Part shown: positions 55,416-64,000 of the stretch, one piece after another
Layout of the letters: each line of letters starts with the position of its first letter
Position numbering within the stretch: the first letter of the stretch is position 1
NCBI RefSeq assembly: GCF_900110915.1
Contig: NZ_FOFG01000001.1
Coordinates: 434,001 to 498,000 of the forward strand
Direction: 5' to 3'
DNA length: 64,000 bases
Source of the DNA: Faunimonas pinastri
Lineage (GTDB): Bacteria; Pseudomonadota; Alphaproteobacteria; Rhizobiales; Afifellaceae
Notes under the pieces: generated by a model
The model's input: the letters and a program-made list of their open reading frames with translations, nothing else
The model's database searches: none
What the model was told of the DNA's origin: nothing
Translations under genes and position numbers: made by a program

Positions 55416-56264
55416 GTGAAGATCGCAAAGTTCCTGGCCGCAGCGCTGCTCGGTCTTTCCATGGCCGGCGCGGCGCACGCCGACGAAAAGAAGTGGACGA
55501 AGATCAATATCGCCACGGAAGGCGCGTTCCGTCCGTGGAACTACACCAATGCGGACGGGTCGCTCGGCGGCTTCGAGGTCGATCTCTACAAGGATCTCTG
55601 CGCCCGCATGAAGGTTGAGTGCACGATGACGGCGCAGCCCTTCGACAGCCTGATCCCGGCGCTGAACGCGGGCAAGTTCGACGCCATCATCGCGGGCATG
55701 TCGGCGACGCCGAAGCGCGAGCAGGTGATCTCCTTCTCCGTGCCCTACGGCACGACCGGCCAGACCTTCGCGACGCTGAAGGACAGCGATCTCGCAAAGA
55801 TGCCCGATAAGGGAGAGGTGTTCTCGCTGGCCACCAACGAGGCGGGCGCCGCCGCCGAGGTGGAGAAGCTGAAGCCGCTGCTCAAGGGCAAGGTCATCGG
55901 CGTGCAGACCGCGTCGATCGCCGAGACCTGGCTCAACAAGTACCTCAAGGACACCGTCGAGATCCGCGAATACAAGACCACCGAGGAGCACGACCTCGAT
56001 CTGCTCGCCGGTCGCATCGACCTCACGATCGCTTCCATGGCGTATCTCTCGACCGCCGCCGCCAAGCCGGGCAACGAGGACATGGTCGTCGTCGGTCCCC
56101 GCTTCCAGGGCGGCATGCTCGGGCGGGGCAGCTCGGTCGGCATGCGCAAGGGCGATACGGAACTGAAGGCCATGTTCGACAAGGCCATCGGCGAAGCCCA
56201 GGCAGACGGCACGATCAAGAAGCTGTCGGCCAAGTATTTCGGCTTCGACGTCACCCCGCGCTGA
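55416..56264 (+). CDS. Amino-acid ABC transporter substrate-binding protein (second copy)
   Basis: A 282-residue family 3 binding protein with signal peptide ending near GAAHADE. Segments: NIATEGAFRPWNYTNADGSL, GFEVDLYKDLC, LIPALNAGKFDAIIAGMSAT, and a C-terminal KYFGFDVTPR. The GTG start at 55416 follows AAAGGAAG. It follows the two permeases, so the operon has a binding protein at each end and no ATPase. A hairpin follows the stop. Confidence 0.91.
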   Translation: MKIAKFLAAALLGLSMAGAAHADEKKWTKINIATEGAFRPWNYTNADGSLGGFEVDLYKDLCARMKVECTMTAQPFDSLIPALNAGKFDAIIAGMSATPKREQVISFSVPYGTTGQTFATLKDSDLAKMPDKGEVFSLATNEAGAAAEVEKLKPLLKGKVIGVQTASIAETWLNKYLKDTVEIREYKTTEEHDLDLLAGRIDLTIASMAYLSTAAAKPGNEDMVVVGPRFQGGMLGRGSSVGMRKGDTELKAMFDKAIGEAQADGTIKKLSAKYFGFDVTPR

Positions 56265-56278
56265 GGCTTCGCCTCGAA

Positions 56279-56311
56279 GACAGCGCCGGCCGGGTCCCCG
56301 GCGGCGCTGTC
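56279..56311 (+). terminator. Hairpin after the amino-acid transporter operon
   Basis: Long stem GACAGCGCC / GGCGCTGTC extended by CCGG / CCGG around a small loop, 15 bases after the stop of the second binding protein. No U tract follows, so it may be a Rho-dependent end or stabiliser, not a classical intrinsic terminator. Confidence 0.55.
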
Positions 56312-56456
56312 GTCTCGCGGTAAAGCCGGGCCTGATTGGCAGCTCTGCCGAAACCTGACTTGCTCCGGCAGGAAACGGCATCTATCTCATCGGGAACCGT
56401 TCGGCCTGCATTTCGCTTTCGGCGCCGGATCTTGCCAAGCCACGGAGCCGGAGTTC

Positions 56457-56975
56457 TTGCCGACGCCTGAAACATCCGAAACGCCCTATGTCCGGATCTC
56501 GCGCCAGGCGTTCCGCGACGCGATGGCCCATGTCGCGGCGCCCGTTCATGTCGTGGCGAGCGATGGTCCCGCCGGTCGGGTCGGCGTGACGGCCACGGCG
56601 GTCTGCTCCGTGACCGACGATCCGCCAACCCTGCTGGTCTGCCTGAACCGCCGCGGCAGCGCCACGGAGGCGGTGCGCGCCAATGGCGTCATCTCCGTCA
56701 ATACGCTGGGCCACGGCGACCGCGAGCTCTCCGCGATCTTCGCCGGCCAGCGCGGCGTTCCCATGGCGGACCGCTTCGGCCACGGGACGTGGACGACGCT
56801 CGTGACCGGCGCGCCGGTCCTGGAGGGCGGCCTCGTCTCCTTCGATTGCGTGATCGACGATACGGCCGAAGTGGGCACGCATCTGATCTTCTACTGCCAC
56901 GTCGTCGGCGCCGAGTTCCGCGAGCACGGGACCAACCTGATCTATGTCGGGCGGCGCTACACGACCACCGCTTGA
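56457..56975 (+). CDS. Flavin reductase family protein
   Basis: A 172-residue FMN-binding split-barrel protein like HpaC/RutF, which reduces free FMN or FAD with NAD(P)H for a partner monooxygenase. Visible features: FRDAMAHVAAPVHVVASDGP, GVTATAVCSVTDDPPTLLVC, and ISVNTLGHGDRELSAIFAG. The TTG start at 56457 follows GGAG. No oxygenase is adjacent, so the partner is unknown. Confidence 0.88.
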   Translation: MPTPETSETPYVRISRQAFRDAMAHVAAPVHVVASDGPAGRVGVTATAVCSVTDDPPTLLVCLNRRGSATEAVRANGVISVNTLGHGDRELSAIFAGQRGVPMADRFGHGTWTTLVTGAPVLEGGLVSFDCVIDDTAEVGTHLIFYCHVVGAEFREHGTNLIYVGRRYTTTA

Positions 56976-57089
56976 CCCTGAACAATCCGGGAGCAGCGTT
57001 GGATCGGGGGTCGACGTGTTTAGATCAGTCCTTCAAAGATGAACGGGCGATCGCTCCGACCAGCAAGCCCGGAACGACATGAGGACTGG

Positions 57090-58532
57090 ATGATCTCGAG
57101 AACGACGCTGCGGGCCGGATTGGTGGGAACCGGTGTCCTGGGCCCGGTCCTTGCCGCCCCGGCGCCCGCCTTCGCGGCCTCCGCCGAAGGGGGCATCAAC
57201 GGCGCCGGCCTCGATCTCCTCTGGATTATCCCCTTCGCCGGCCTGCTGCTGTCCATCGCGCTGATGCCGCTGGTCGCGGCCCGCATCTGGCACCATCATT
57301 TCGGCAAGATCGCCGCCGGCTGGGCCGTGCTCTTCGTGGTTCCCGCGATCCTCTCCTTCGGGGCGGGCACCACCGCCGACGCGCTGCTGCACGCGCTGAT
57401 CGGCGAATACATCCCCTTCATCGTGCTCCTCTTCGCGCTCTTCACGGTTGCCGGCGGCATCTACATCAAGGGTAACCTTCATGGCGCGCCGGCACTGAAC
57501 ACCGGCATCCTGCTGCTCGGCACGGCCTGCGCCGGCATCATGGGAACGACGGGCGCCGCGATGCTCTTCGTGCGGCCGCTGATCCGCGCCAACGACGACC
57601 GTCGGCACAGCGCCCATGTAATGGTCTTCTTCATCTTCCTGGTCGCCAATATCGGCGGCTCGCTGACGCCGCTGGGCGACCCGCCGCTGTTCCTGGGCTT
57701 CCTGCAGGGCGTCAGCTTCTTCTGGCCGACGACGCATCTGCTCGGGCCGATGGCGCTGGTCTCCCTGATCCTGCTGGTCTTCTTCTTCGCTATCGACCGT
57801 TTCCTTTATATCCGGGAAGGGCGAACGCGGCCCGATCCGACGCCGGACAGCCGCATCCGGATCCACGGCCTGGCCAATGTGCCGCTGCTGATCGCGATCG
57901 CGCTGATCGTGCTCGGCACGGGGATCTACAAGTCGCCGATCGTCTTCCATATCGGCACGGTGGAACTGGCCTTCCAGGACCTCCTGCGCGATGTGCTCCT
58001 GATCGGCATCGCGCTCCTGTCGCTGGTCCTGACGCCGAAAGCGACGCGCGAGGCGAATGGCTTCGAGTGGGGACCGATCGCGGAAGTGGCCAAGCTCTTC
58101 GCCGGTATCTTCATCACGATCATCCCGGCGCTGGCGATCCTCAAGGCTGGGCAGGAGGGAGCGCTTTCCGGCCTGCTCGATCTTCTCACCAACGCGCGGG
58201 GCGAGCCCTCAAACGCCATGTATTTCTGGCTGACGGGCATCCTGTCGAGCTTCCTCGACAATGCGCCGACATATCTCGTGTTCTTCAATGCCGCCGGCGG
58301 CGACGCGCAGCACCTGATGGGGCCGCTGGTGAAGACGCTGGAGGCGATTTCGATCGGCGCCGTTTTCATGGGCGCCAACACCTATATCGGCAATGCTCCG
58401 AACTTCATGGTGAAGGCCATCGCGGAATCCAACGGCATCCGCATGCCCAGCTTCTTCGCCTACATGCTGTGGTCGGTCGTCATCCTGGTTCCGTGCTTCG
58501 TTCTCATCACCCTGATCTATTTCCTCGGGTAA
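57090..58532 (+). CDS. NhaD-type sodium/proton antiporter
   Basis: A 480-residue ion-transporter-superfamily membrane protein with about 12 helices and a signal-like first helix ending APAPAFAAS. Hallmarks are MGTTGAAMLFVRPLIRAN, NIGGSLTPLGDPPLFLGFL, SSFLDNAPTYLVFFN and MGANTYIGNAPNFMVKAIAE. These match NhaD/arsenite-citrate transporter families; NhaD is favoured by the NAPTYL and TPLGDPP pair. The ATG at 57090 follows GAGG. Role: sodium or pH homeostasis. Confidence 0.88.
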   Translation: MISRTTLRAGLVGTGVLGPVLAAPAPAFAASAEGGINGAGLDLLWIIPFAGLLLSIALMPLVAARIWHHHFGKIAAGWAVLFVVPAILSFGAGTTADALLHALIGEYIPFIVLLFALFTVAGGIYIKGNLHGAPALNTGILLLGTACAGIMGTTGAAMLFVRPLIRANDDRRHSAHVMVFFIFLVANIGGSLTPLGDPPLFLGFLQGVSFFWPTTHLLGPMALVSLILLVFFFAIDRFLYIREGRTRPDPTPDSRIRIHGLANVPLLIAIALIVLGTGIYKSPIVFHIGTVELAFQDLLRDVLLIGIALLSLVLTPKATREANGFEWGPIAEVAKLFAGIFITIIPALAILKAGQEGALSGLLDLLTNARGEPSNAMYFWLTGILSSFLDNAPTYLVFFNAAGGDAQHLMGPLVKTLEAISIGAVFMGANTYIGNAPNFMVKAIAESNGIRMPSFFAYMLWSVVILVPCFVLITLIYFLG

Positions 58533-58629
58533 GAATTTTCCATTTGGCGAAACTTTGCGCTTGAGACTCGAGGCTCGCCTCCTACTTTCGTCGGCTTGTT
58601 GACGTTGTCCTGGAAAATACGGTTCGTGA

Positions 58630-60540
58630 ATGCCTTCCGAGCGCAATTCTGATGCCGCGTCGTCAGGCAGGCCGATGATTGCACCTTCCCGGTTTGCCCT
58701 GCGCTCGCCCGTTATCCCGCTGGCCGTGGGATTTGCGCTGCTTGCGGCCGTAGTCATCGCGACCGGCTGGTTCATCGAGCAGTCCAAGATCGACAGCCGG
58801 GCGATCCGCAACATCGTCTCCATCGAGGATGGCCTCGCCCGCACGCTGACGCTGGTGCTTGACGCGGAAACCGGCCAGCGCGGCTATCTCCTGACCGGGG
58901 ACGAGAGTTACCTCGCGCCTTTCAATGCGGCGTTGAAGGATCTGCCCGGCCAGCTCGCGAACCTGAAGGCCAAGCTCGCTGGCGATTCCGGCCAGCAGAT
59001 GAGCTACGCCTTGCTGGAGCCGCTGGTGCGCGACGAGCTCGTCGAGCTGCAGCACACGGTCGGGCTGAGACAGGCCGGCAAGGCGGATGATGCCATGGCG
59101 ATCGTCCTCGGCGGCAGCGGCAAGGCGGGGATGGATCGCATCCGCTCCCTTGTCGGCGCGATGAAGAGCCGCGAAGCGCTGCTGATGGAAGCACGACAGG
59201 CGCGTGCCGAACGGACGGCGAGCCGGTTGGAGGCGGGCGGGCTCGCGGCCATCGTCCTGGTGCTGCTCATTTCGAGCGCCGCCCTGATCGAGGCGCGCTT
59301 ACGTTTCCGCGACCTCAAGTTCGCCCGCGACACGCTTCACAGCTCCAACCAGCGGCTGCAGGTGGAAATGCTGGAGCGGCAAAAGGCGGAAACCGCGCTG
59401 CGCCAGGCCCAGAAGATGGAGGCGATCGGCCGGCTGACCGGCGGTGTGGCGCACGATTTCAACAACATGCTCGCCATCGTCATCGGCAACCTGCAACTGG
59501 CGCAACGGCGGCTGCGCAAGGGCGTGGTCGACGTCGACACCTTCCTGACGCATGCGGCGGAAGGGGCGAGCCGCGCGGCGATGCTGACCTCGCGCCTGCT
59601 GGCTTTCGCCCGTCGCCAGCCGCTTTCGCCACAGCCGATCGAGGTCAACAAGCTGGTCGGCGGCATCTCGGAGCTGATGCGGCGGACGCTTGGGGAGGAG
59701 ATCGCCATCGAGACGGTGCTGGCCGGCGGGCTCTGGCGGATCCATGCCGACGCCAACCAGCTGGAAAGCGCTCTGCTGAACCTTGCCCTGAATGCCCGGG
59801 ACGCCATGCCGTCCGGCGGGCGGCTGACGATCGAGACGGCCAACGCCGATCTCGACGAGCGCTATGCGGCCTCTCACAACGAGGTGACGGCCGGGCAATA
59901 TGTGATGATCGCCGTCACCGATACCGGCGAGGGCATGACGGAAGAGGTGAAGGCGCAGGCCTTCGAGCCCTTCTTCACCACCAAGGCTTCCGGGCACGGT
60001 ACGGGGCTCGGCCTCAGTCAGGTCTATGGCTTCGTCAAGCAATCAGGGGGCCATGCGAAGATCTACAGCGAGGTCGGCCGGGGCACGAGCATCAAGATCT
60101 ACCTGCCGCGCTTCAGCGGCGCGGACGAGGCGACGTCCCTCGTCCAGCCCCTCCTGCAGGAAACCGGAGCGCCACGGGGCACGGTTCTCGTCGTGGAGGA
60201 CGAGGAGGCGGTCCGCCGCATCAGCCTGGAAATCCTGCGCGAACTCGGCTTCCGCACCCTTGAGGCGTCAGGCGGCCGGGCAGCTCTGGAACTCCTGGAC
60301 GCCAACCCGGATATCTCGCTGGTCTTCACCGATGTCGTGATGCCGGAGATGAACGGGCGCAAGCTGGCCGACGAGATCAAGCGGCGCTTTCCCGAGATGA
60401 AGATCCTCTTCACCAGCGGCTACACCCGCAACGCCATCGTCCATAATGGGACGCTGGATCCGGGCACGGCCTTCATCGCCAAGCCGTTCAGCCACGAACA
60501 AATCGTGGCAAAGTTGAACGAAATCCTTCATTCGAGTTAG
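58630..60540 (+). CDS. CHASE3 hybrid histidine kinase with receiver domain
   Basis: A 636-residue inner-membrane sensor. Helix 1 (residues 27-48), a periplasmic CHASE3 domain (50-190) with VLDAETGQRGYLLTGDESYL, helix 2 (about 202-220), then a dimerisation/phosphoacceptor box GGVAHDFNNMLAIV, an ATPase domain (NLALNARDAM, DTGEGMTEEV, GHGTGLGLSQVYGFVKQSGG) and a C-terminal receiver with LVVEDEE, the phosphoacceptor in VFTDVVMPEMNG and TSGYTRNA. No separate output regulator is adjacent. The stimulus is unknown. Confidence 0.94.
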   Translation: MPSERNSDAASSGRPMIAPSRFALRSPVIPLAVGFALLAAVVIATGWFIEQSKIDSRAIRNIVSIEDGLARTLTLVLDAETGQRGYLLTGDESYLAPFNAALKDLPGQLANLKAKLAGDSGQQMSYALLEPLVRDELVELQHTVGLRQAGKADDAMAIVLGGSGKAGMDRIRSLVGAMKSREALLMEARQARAERTASRLEAGGLAAIVLVLLISSAALIEARLRFRDLKFARDTLHSSNQRLQVEMLERQKAETALRQAQKMEAIGRLTGGVAHDFNNMLAIVIGNLQLAQRRLRKGVVDVDTFLTHAAEGASRAAMLTSRLLAFARRQPLSPQPIEVNKLVGGISELMRRTLGEEIAIETVLAGGLWRIHADANQLESALLNLALNARDAMPSGGRLTIETANADLDERYAASHNEVTAGQYVMIAVTDTGEGMTEEVKAQAFEPFFTTKASGHGTGLGLSQVYGFVKQSGGHAKIYSEVGRGTSIKIYLPRFSGADEATSLVQPLLQETGAPRGTVLVVEDEEAVRRISLEILRELGFRTLEASGGRAALELLDANPDISLVFTDVVMPEMNGRKLADEIKRRFPEMKILFTSGYTRNAIVHNGTLDPGTAFIAKPFSHEQIVAKLNEILHSS

Positions 60541-60794
60541 GGGCAAGTCTTCGGGAGCTATGCTCCTGATTCACCCTGTCTCATCTGCGCTGCTTTTCTT
60601 TGCTCGTTTCCGGCTCTACATACTGCGTTGGGCGCGCATCGCGCGGATTGTTCTCCAGAGGCCTCCTGGCTTCGACCTGATCGGCACTGGCGAGGCAAAA
60701 GCTGCCTTAATCATTGCGAAAGAGGGGCGGGATAATCTGCGATGCGCCCGTAGCGGCTCAGGGATCCGGCGTTGAACTCTCGCATGTTGAAGAC

Positions 60795-63101
60795 ATGATG
60801 CTGTCACAGGATTGGCGCCGCTTCACCGAGAGCCTCCCGAACAACGTCTATGCGTCCGTCGTCAACTCCCTTTTCGACAACCTCAACACGCTGATCGCGG
60901 GCATGGTGAGCGCCTCGATCGCGGCGTTCATCACGGCCTGGAAGACGAGCAGTCGACCGCTGCTGATATGCGCCATCCTGCTGACGGTGATCGGCATCTG
61001 CCGGTCCATCGACATGATCGGCTATCGCCTGCGAGGCGACGTCTCGACCAAGCGGGCGGCCAAGCGCTGGGAGGTCCACTACGCCATCGGTGCCGGCGCC
61101 TATTCGGCGGCGCTGGGGTTCTGGTGGCTGATCAGCTTTCTCACCACGTCCGACAGTTTCGTCCAGCTTCTCTGCGCCGCCATAACCATCGGCTATGCCT
61201 GCGGCACGTCCGGCCGCAACTACGGCGTGCCGAACGTGGTCACACTGCAGATCGTCTGCACCTGCGTGCCGCTCGCCTTCGCGATGCTGGCGCGGGGCGA
61301 CGTCTACTACATCATCCTCGCCTGCTTCATCCTGCCCTTCTTCTTCGCCCTCAAGAAGATCGCTTCCAGCCTGAACCAGACGCTGCTGAAGGCGGTCATC
61401 TCGGCGGAGGACGTGACGCTTCTGGCCGGGCGGCTCGATGCGGCTCTCAACAACATGCCGCAGGGCCTCTGCATGGTGGGCGGGGATTCGCGCATCGTCG
61501 TGGCGAATGGCCAGTTCGCGCAGATCCTGGGCCTCGATCCCCAGGTGCCGCGCGTGGGCGCGCGCATCACGGAAGTGCTGGTCGAGTGCATCCGCTCCGG
61601 GCTCTTTTCCGCCAGCGCCGCCGGTCGCATCGTCTCCGACTTCAAGGCGAACATGGAGCAGCGCACGAGCGGACGGATGCATGCGGAGACGCAGGCGGGG
61701 CGGACCTTCGCGGTCACCTTCCAGCCGACAGGCAACGGCGGCTCCGTACTCCTCCTGGAAGACATCACCGAGCGACGCAGCGCGGAAGCCAAGATCAAGC
61801 ACCTCGCCAGCTACGACGCGTTGACCGGCCTCCCGAACCGCACGTTTTTCCGTTCCCAGATGGACCGCGCTTTGTCGCTGATGCGACGGAGCACGGACCA
61901 GTCGGCGCTGCTCTTCGTCGATCTCGACGAGTTCAAGCAGATCAACGACACGATGGGGCACCCCACGGGGGATGCCCTGCTTTGCGCCGTGGCCGACCGG
62001 CTGCAGCGTATCGTGCGCGAGACAGACGTGATCGGCCGCTTCGGCGGCGACGAGTTCGTGGTGCTGCAATCCCCCGTCGGAGCGCCCGAGGAAGCCGCCG
62101 CGCTTGCCAAGCGGGTGGTGGAGACGCTGAGCGAGCCTTACGAGATCGAAGGGCACCAGCTCATCGTCGGCGCCAGCATCGGCATCGCCATGACCGGCCA
62201 GCACGAGGTCGACGCCGACCACCTCCTGCGCAATGCCGACATGGCGCTCTACCGCGCAAAGGCGGAGGGAAGGGGCACCTGGTGCTTCTTCGAGCCGGAG
62301 ATGGACGTCACCGCCCGCGCCCGCCGCACGCTGGAATCCGATCTCCGCAAGGCGCTGGCCGATGAGAGTTTCCAGATCTTTTTCCAGCCGCTGGTCAATA
62401 TCCGGACCGGCCGCGTCTCCACTTGCGAGGCACTTTTGCGCTGGACGCACCCCGAGCGGGGGATGGTTTCCCCGGCGGAGTTCGTGCCCGTCGCGGAGGA
62501 AATGGGGATCATCAACGAACTCGGCGTCTGGGTGCTGCGCAAGGCCTGCCAGGAATGCGCGGCCTGGCCGACGGACGTGCGCGTTGCGGTGAACCTGTCC
62601 TCAATGCAGTTCCGTCGCGGCAACATGACGGGAACCGTGCGCGAGGCGCTGTGGGCGGCCGGACTGCCGGCGGAACGGCTGGAGGTGGAGATCACCGAAT
62701 CCGTGCTGCTGCAGGATACGGAGGCCACGCGCGTGACGCTGACCCAGCTGCACGATCTCGGCGTCCGGATTTCCCTCGACGATTTCGGCACCGGCTATTC
62801 CAGCCTGAGCTATCTCCACAGTTTCCCGCTGCAGAAGGTGAAGATCGACCGCTCCTTCCTGCAAGGCATCCAGAATGGCGGGCGATCGTTGACGCTGCTG
62901 CGCGGCGTTGCGCGCATGAGCGACGAACTCGGCATGTCGGTCGCAATCGAGGGCGTGGAGACGCAGGAGCAGCTCGACCTCGTGGCGGCCGAGCCGAGCA
63001 TCACCGAAGTCCAGGGCTTCCTGTTCAGCCCAGCCGTCTCCAGCAGCCGCATTCGCGAGTTGCTGCAATCGGACATGACGGCGGCCACCAAGGTCGCCTG
63101 A
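60795..63101 (+). CDS. Membrane-bound GGDEF-EAL cyclic-di-GMP protein
   Basis: A 768-residue protein. About six N-terminal helices (residues 20-190) form a membrane sensor, then a PAS-like region (NNMPQGLCMVGGDSRIVVAN), a GGDEF domain (DALTGLPNRTFF, FGGDEFVV) and an EAL domain (CEALLRWTHPERG, VEITESVLL, LDDFGTGYSSLSYL, AIEGVET). The cyclase and phosphodiesterase signatures both look intact, so it could make or break c-di-GMP. I chose the tandem ATGs at 60795/60798; a start at 60714 is possible but weaker. Confidence 0.92.
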   Translation: MMLSQDWRRFTESLPNNVYASVVNSLFDNLNTLIAGMVSASIAAFITAWKTSSRPLLICAILLTVIGICRSIDMIGYRLRGDVSTKRAAKRWEVHYAIGAGAYSAALGFWWLISFLTTSDSFVQLLCAAITIGYACGTSGRNYGVPNVVTLQIVCTCVPLAFAMLARGDVYYIILACFILPFFFALKKIASSLNQTLLKAVISAEDVTLLAGRLDAALNNMPQGLCMVGGDSRIVVANGQFAQILGLDPQVPRVGARITEVLVECIRSGLFSASAAGRIVSDFKANMEQRTSGRMHAETQAGRTFAVTFQPTGNGGSVLLLEDITERRSAEAKIKHLASYDALTGLPNRTFFRSQMDRALSLMRRSTDQSALLFVDLDEFKQINDTMGHPTGDALLCAVADRLQRIVRETDVIGRFGGDEFVVLQSPVGAPEEAAALAKRVVETLSEPYEIEGHQLIVGASIGIAMTGQHEVDADHLLRNADMALYRAKAEGRGTWCFFEPEMDVTARARRTLESDLRKALADESFQIFFQPLVNIRTGRVSTCEALLRWTHPERGMVSPAEFVPVAEEMGIINELGVWVLRKACQECAAWPTDVRVAVNLSSMQFRRGNMTGTVREALWAAGLPAERLEVEITESVLLQDTEATRVTLTQLHDLGVRISLDDFGTGYSSLSYLHSFPLQKVKIDRSFLQGIQNGGRSLTLLRGVARMSDELGMSVAIEGVETQEQLDLVAAEPSITEVQGFLFSPAVSSSRIRELLQSDMTAATKVA

Positions 63102-63488
63102 CGACCGGCCGGTTGCCCCGAGAGGCGGCCTTTCCTCGTTCCTTCCATCTTCATCTGGACGTGGCGCACCGTCGCCCTGAACCCTGTCGGCCGACCGATC
63201 TGCGGGGGTAGCGTTCTCCCGCGTTAACACTTCCGGCGAAACCGTCCTTCGGAATTCCACCTGAAGCTGCGCATTTTTTGCGCGCATATAGGCTGCTGAA
63301 TTCTTTGGCAACGGCCCGGAAAGCCGCGGCCGAGGCTGCTTTTGGCGCGTTCTTCGACATCTTCCGCAACGCTCGCACACAGCTGCTGCTCATCTTTCGC
63401 GCGGCTGCAACCATTTACGCATGGTAAACATTTTGATAAAAATGAGAGGTATTCTTTAGACATTCTTTAGTTAAAGTGGAGGTGGGTC
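63102..63488. other. Intergenic region upstream of the FeeM-like gene
   Basis: About 390 bases with no credible gene on either strand. The first 230 bases are ordinary GC-rich sequence. The last 70 become AT-rich and contain the tandem ATTCTTTAG repeats and the promoter of the downstream gene. Confidence 0.6.
63451..63470 (+). promoter_or_regulatory. Direct repeat in the promoter of the FeeM-like gene
   Basis: ATTCTTTAG occurs at 63451-63459 and again at 63462-63470, an 11-base period that puts both copies on the same helix face, 19 bases before the start codon. Position near the core promoter suggests a tandem regulator site; no regulator is identified. Confidence 0.45.
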
Positions 63489-64000
63489 ATGAGCGCTGCG
63501 GCTTTGGCTTCGGGGCCCAGTCTGGCTGAACGGGTTACGGATCTTCTGGAGCGGGTCGACTATCGGCTCGCGGTCACGCCGGAGGAGAAGGAAGCCGTCT
63601 ACCGGCTGCGCTACCAGGCCTATCTCCGGGAAGGCGCGATCGGGCCCTCCTTCGTCAAGAAGCTGGCCGATCGCTTCGAGGATTCTCCGAACGGCTACAC
63701 CTTCGGCGTCTATATCGACGGAGAACTGGCGAGCTCGCTGCGCATCCACGTCGCCTCGCAGGAGAATTCCGACACCCCGGCCGTCGACGCCTTTGCCGAT
63801 ATCCTCATGCCGGAGATCGAGGCCGGCAAGACGATCATCGACAACAACCGCTTCGTCGCCGACCACAACTTCTCGCGCGCCTTCCCGGCGCTGCCCTACG
63901 TGACGGTGCGTCTCGGCTACATGGCATCGAAGTTCTTCGACGCGACGCTGGGTCTGGCGACCGTCCGCAAGGAGCATCAGGCCTTCTACAAGCGTTTCTT
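63489..64000 (+). CDS. N-acyl amino acid synthase FeeM/autoinducer-synthase-like acyltransferase (3' end outside window)
   Basis: The ATG at 63489 follows GGAGGTGGG closely. The frame is open to the window end (170 codons seen). The sequence includes VYRLRYQAYLREGAI, GVYIDGELASSLRIHVAS and IDNNRFVADHNFSR, features of the GNAT-related FeeM/LuxI-like superfamily that uses acyl-ACP to make N-acyl amino acids or acyl-homoserine lactones. No LuxR-type gene is in view, and the substrate cannot be told from the visible part. Confidence 0.75.
   Translation, partial: MSAAALASGPSLAERVTDLLERVDYRLAVTPEEKEAVYRLRYQAYLREGAIGPSFVKKLADRFEDSPNGYTFGVYIDGELASSLRIHVASQENSDTPAVDAFADILMPEIEAGKTIIDNNRFVADHNFSRAFPALPYVTVRLGYMASKFFDATLGLATVRKEHQAFYKRF

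Noticed and set aside
60560-60775. A possible 71-residue protein upstream of the GGDEF-EAL gene
   Set aside because: No clear ribosome site, composition unlike neighbours, and it overlaps the likely promoter region. Not enough support for a gene.
63425-63475. CtrA-type site (TTAA-N7-TTAA) upstream of the FeeM-like gene
   Set aside because: Only partial TTAA half-sites are present with wrong spacing. The clearer feature is the ATTCTTTAG direct repeat.
1-64000. Mobile elements, CRISPR arrays, tRNA or rRNA genes
   Set aside because: I looked for transposase or integrase motifs, regularly spaced repeats and tRNA cloverleaf signatures and saw none I could support.

Overview
The window is a GC-rich, gene-dense stretch of bacterial chromosome from an alphaproteobacterium, most likely a member of the Hyphomicrobiales or a close relative. 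This rests on separate petA-petB-petC genes for complex III followed by mtnP and apt, an alphaproteobacterial-type Zur box (GTTAT-N3-ATAAC), a complete hopanoid locus, frequent TTG starts, and many ATGA/GTGA/TGATG translational couplings. I see no rRNA, tRNA, CRISPR array, insertion sequence, prophage or integrase. The species cannot be named from this sequence alone.

Layout. 1-1001: 3' part of a GH1 beta-glucosidase. 1-9.6 kb: hemF, an HdeD-like membrane protein, trmL, the petABC operon (Rieske protein, cytochrome b, cytochrome c1) closed by a UUCG-loop terminator, mtnP and apt for methylthioadenosine/adenine salvage, an exported HAD phosphatase and an exported protein of unknown function. 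9.6-17.1 kb: ychF, pth and rplY (rplY with a promoter and a leader terminator), a small SRPBCC-like protein, katE, and a PpiD/SurA-type periplasmic foldase. 17.4-23.1 kb is a zinc island: a SodC-fold protein that has lost three of the six metal-binding histidines, a Zur box, znuA-znuC-znuB, a DUF1007/NicO pair resembling ZevAB, and the Zur regulator. 23.2-24.0 kb: an exported polysaccharide-deacetylase-like protein.

24.2-44.7 kb is an extended hopanoid locus merged with isoprenoid precursor genes. Plus strand: hpnK-hpnL, ispA, dxs, then hpnA-hpnB-hpnC-hpnD-hpnE-shc-hpnG, coupled from hpnA onward. Minus strand: hpnI-hpnJ-ispH-hpnH, meeting hpnG tail to tail. Then hpnN (hopanoid RND exporter), divergent from hpnI. 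Together they encode DXP synthesis, the last MEP step, FPP synthesis, the three-step route FPP -> presqualene-PP -> hydroxysqualene -> squalene, cyclisation to hopene, adenosylation (HpnH), deadenylation (HpnG), side-chain glycosylation, deacetylation and rearrangement (HpnI, HpnK, HpnJ), and transport.

44.7-56.3 kb is mainly amino-acid handling: glpD, a cystine ABC system (tcyJ-tcyL-tcyN), a GntR-type regulator divergent from an operon with an AbgB-like M20 amidohydrolase, an unusual M28-family hydrolase, and an amino-acid ABC transporter with two binding proteins and two permeases but no ATPase gene. 56.4-64 kb: a flavin reductase, an NhaD-type antiporter, and a signalling neighbourhood with a CHASE3 hybrid histidine kinase, a GGDEF-EAL protein and the 5' part of a FeeM/autoinducer-synthase-like acyltransferase running off the window.

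I did not find a wholly new multi-gene system. The observations most worth follow-up are the metal-site-deficient SodC-like protein beside the zinc genes, the terminator inside the rplY leader, the apparent CTG start of hpnK, the GHSHGRYSGS variant of the M28 catalytic motif next to an ATPase-less transporter, and the FeeM-like gene with a helically phased promoter repeat.
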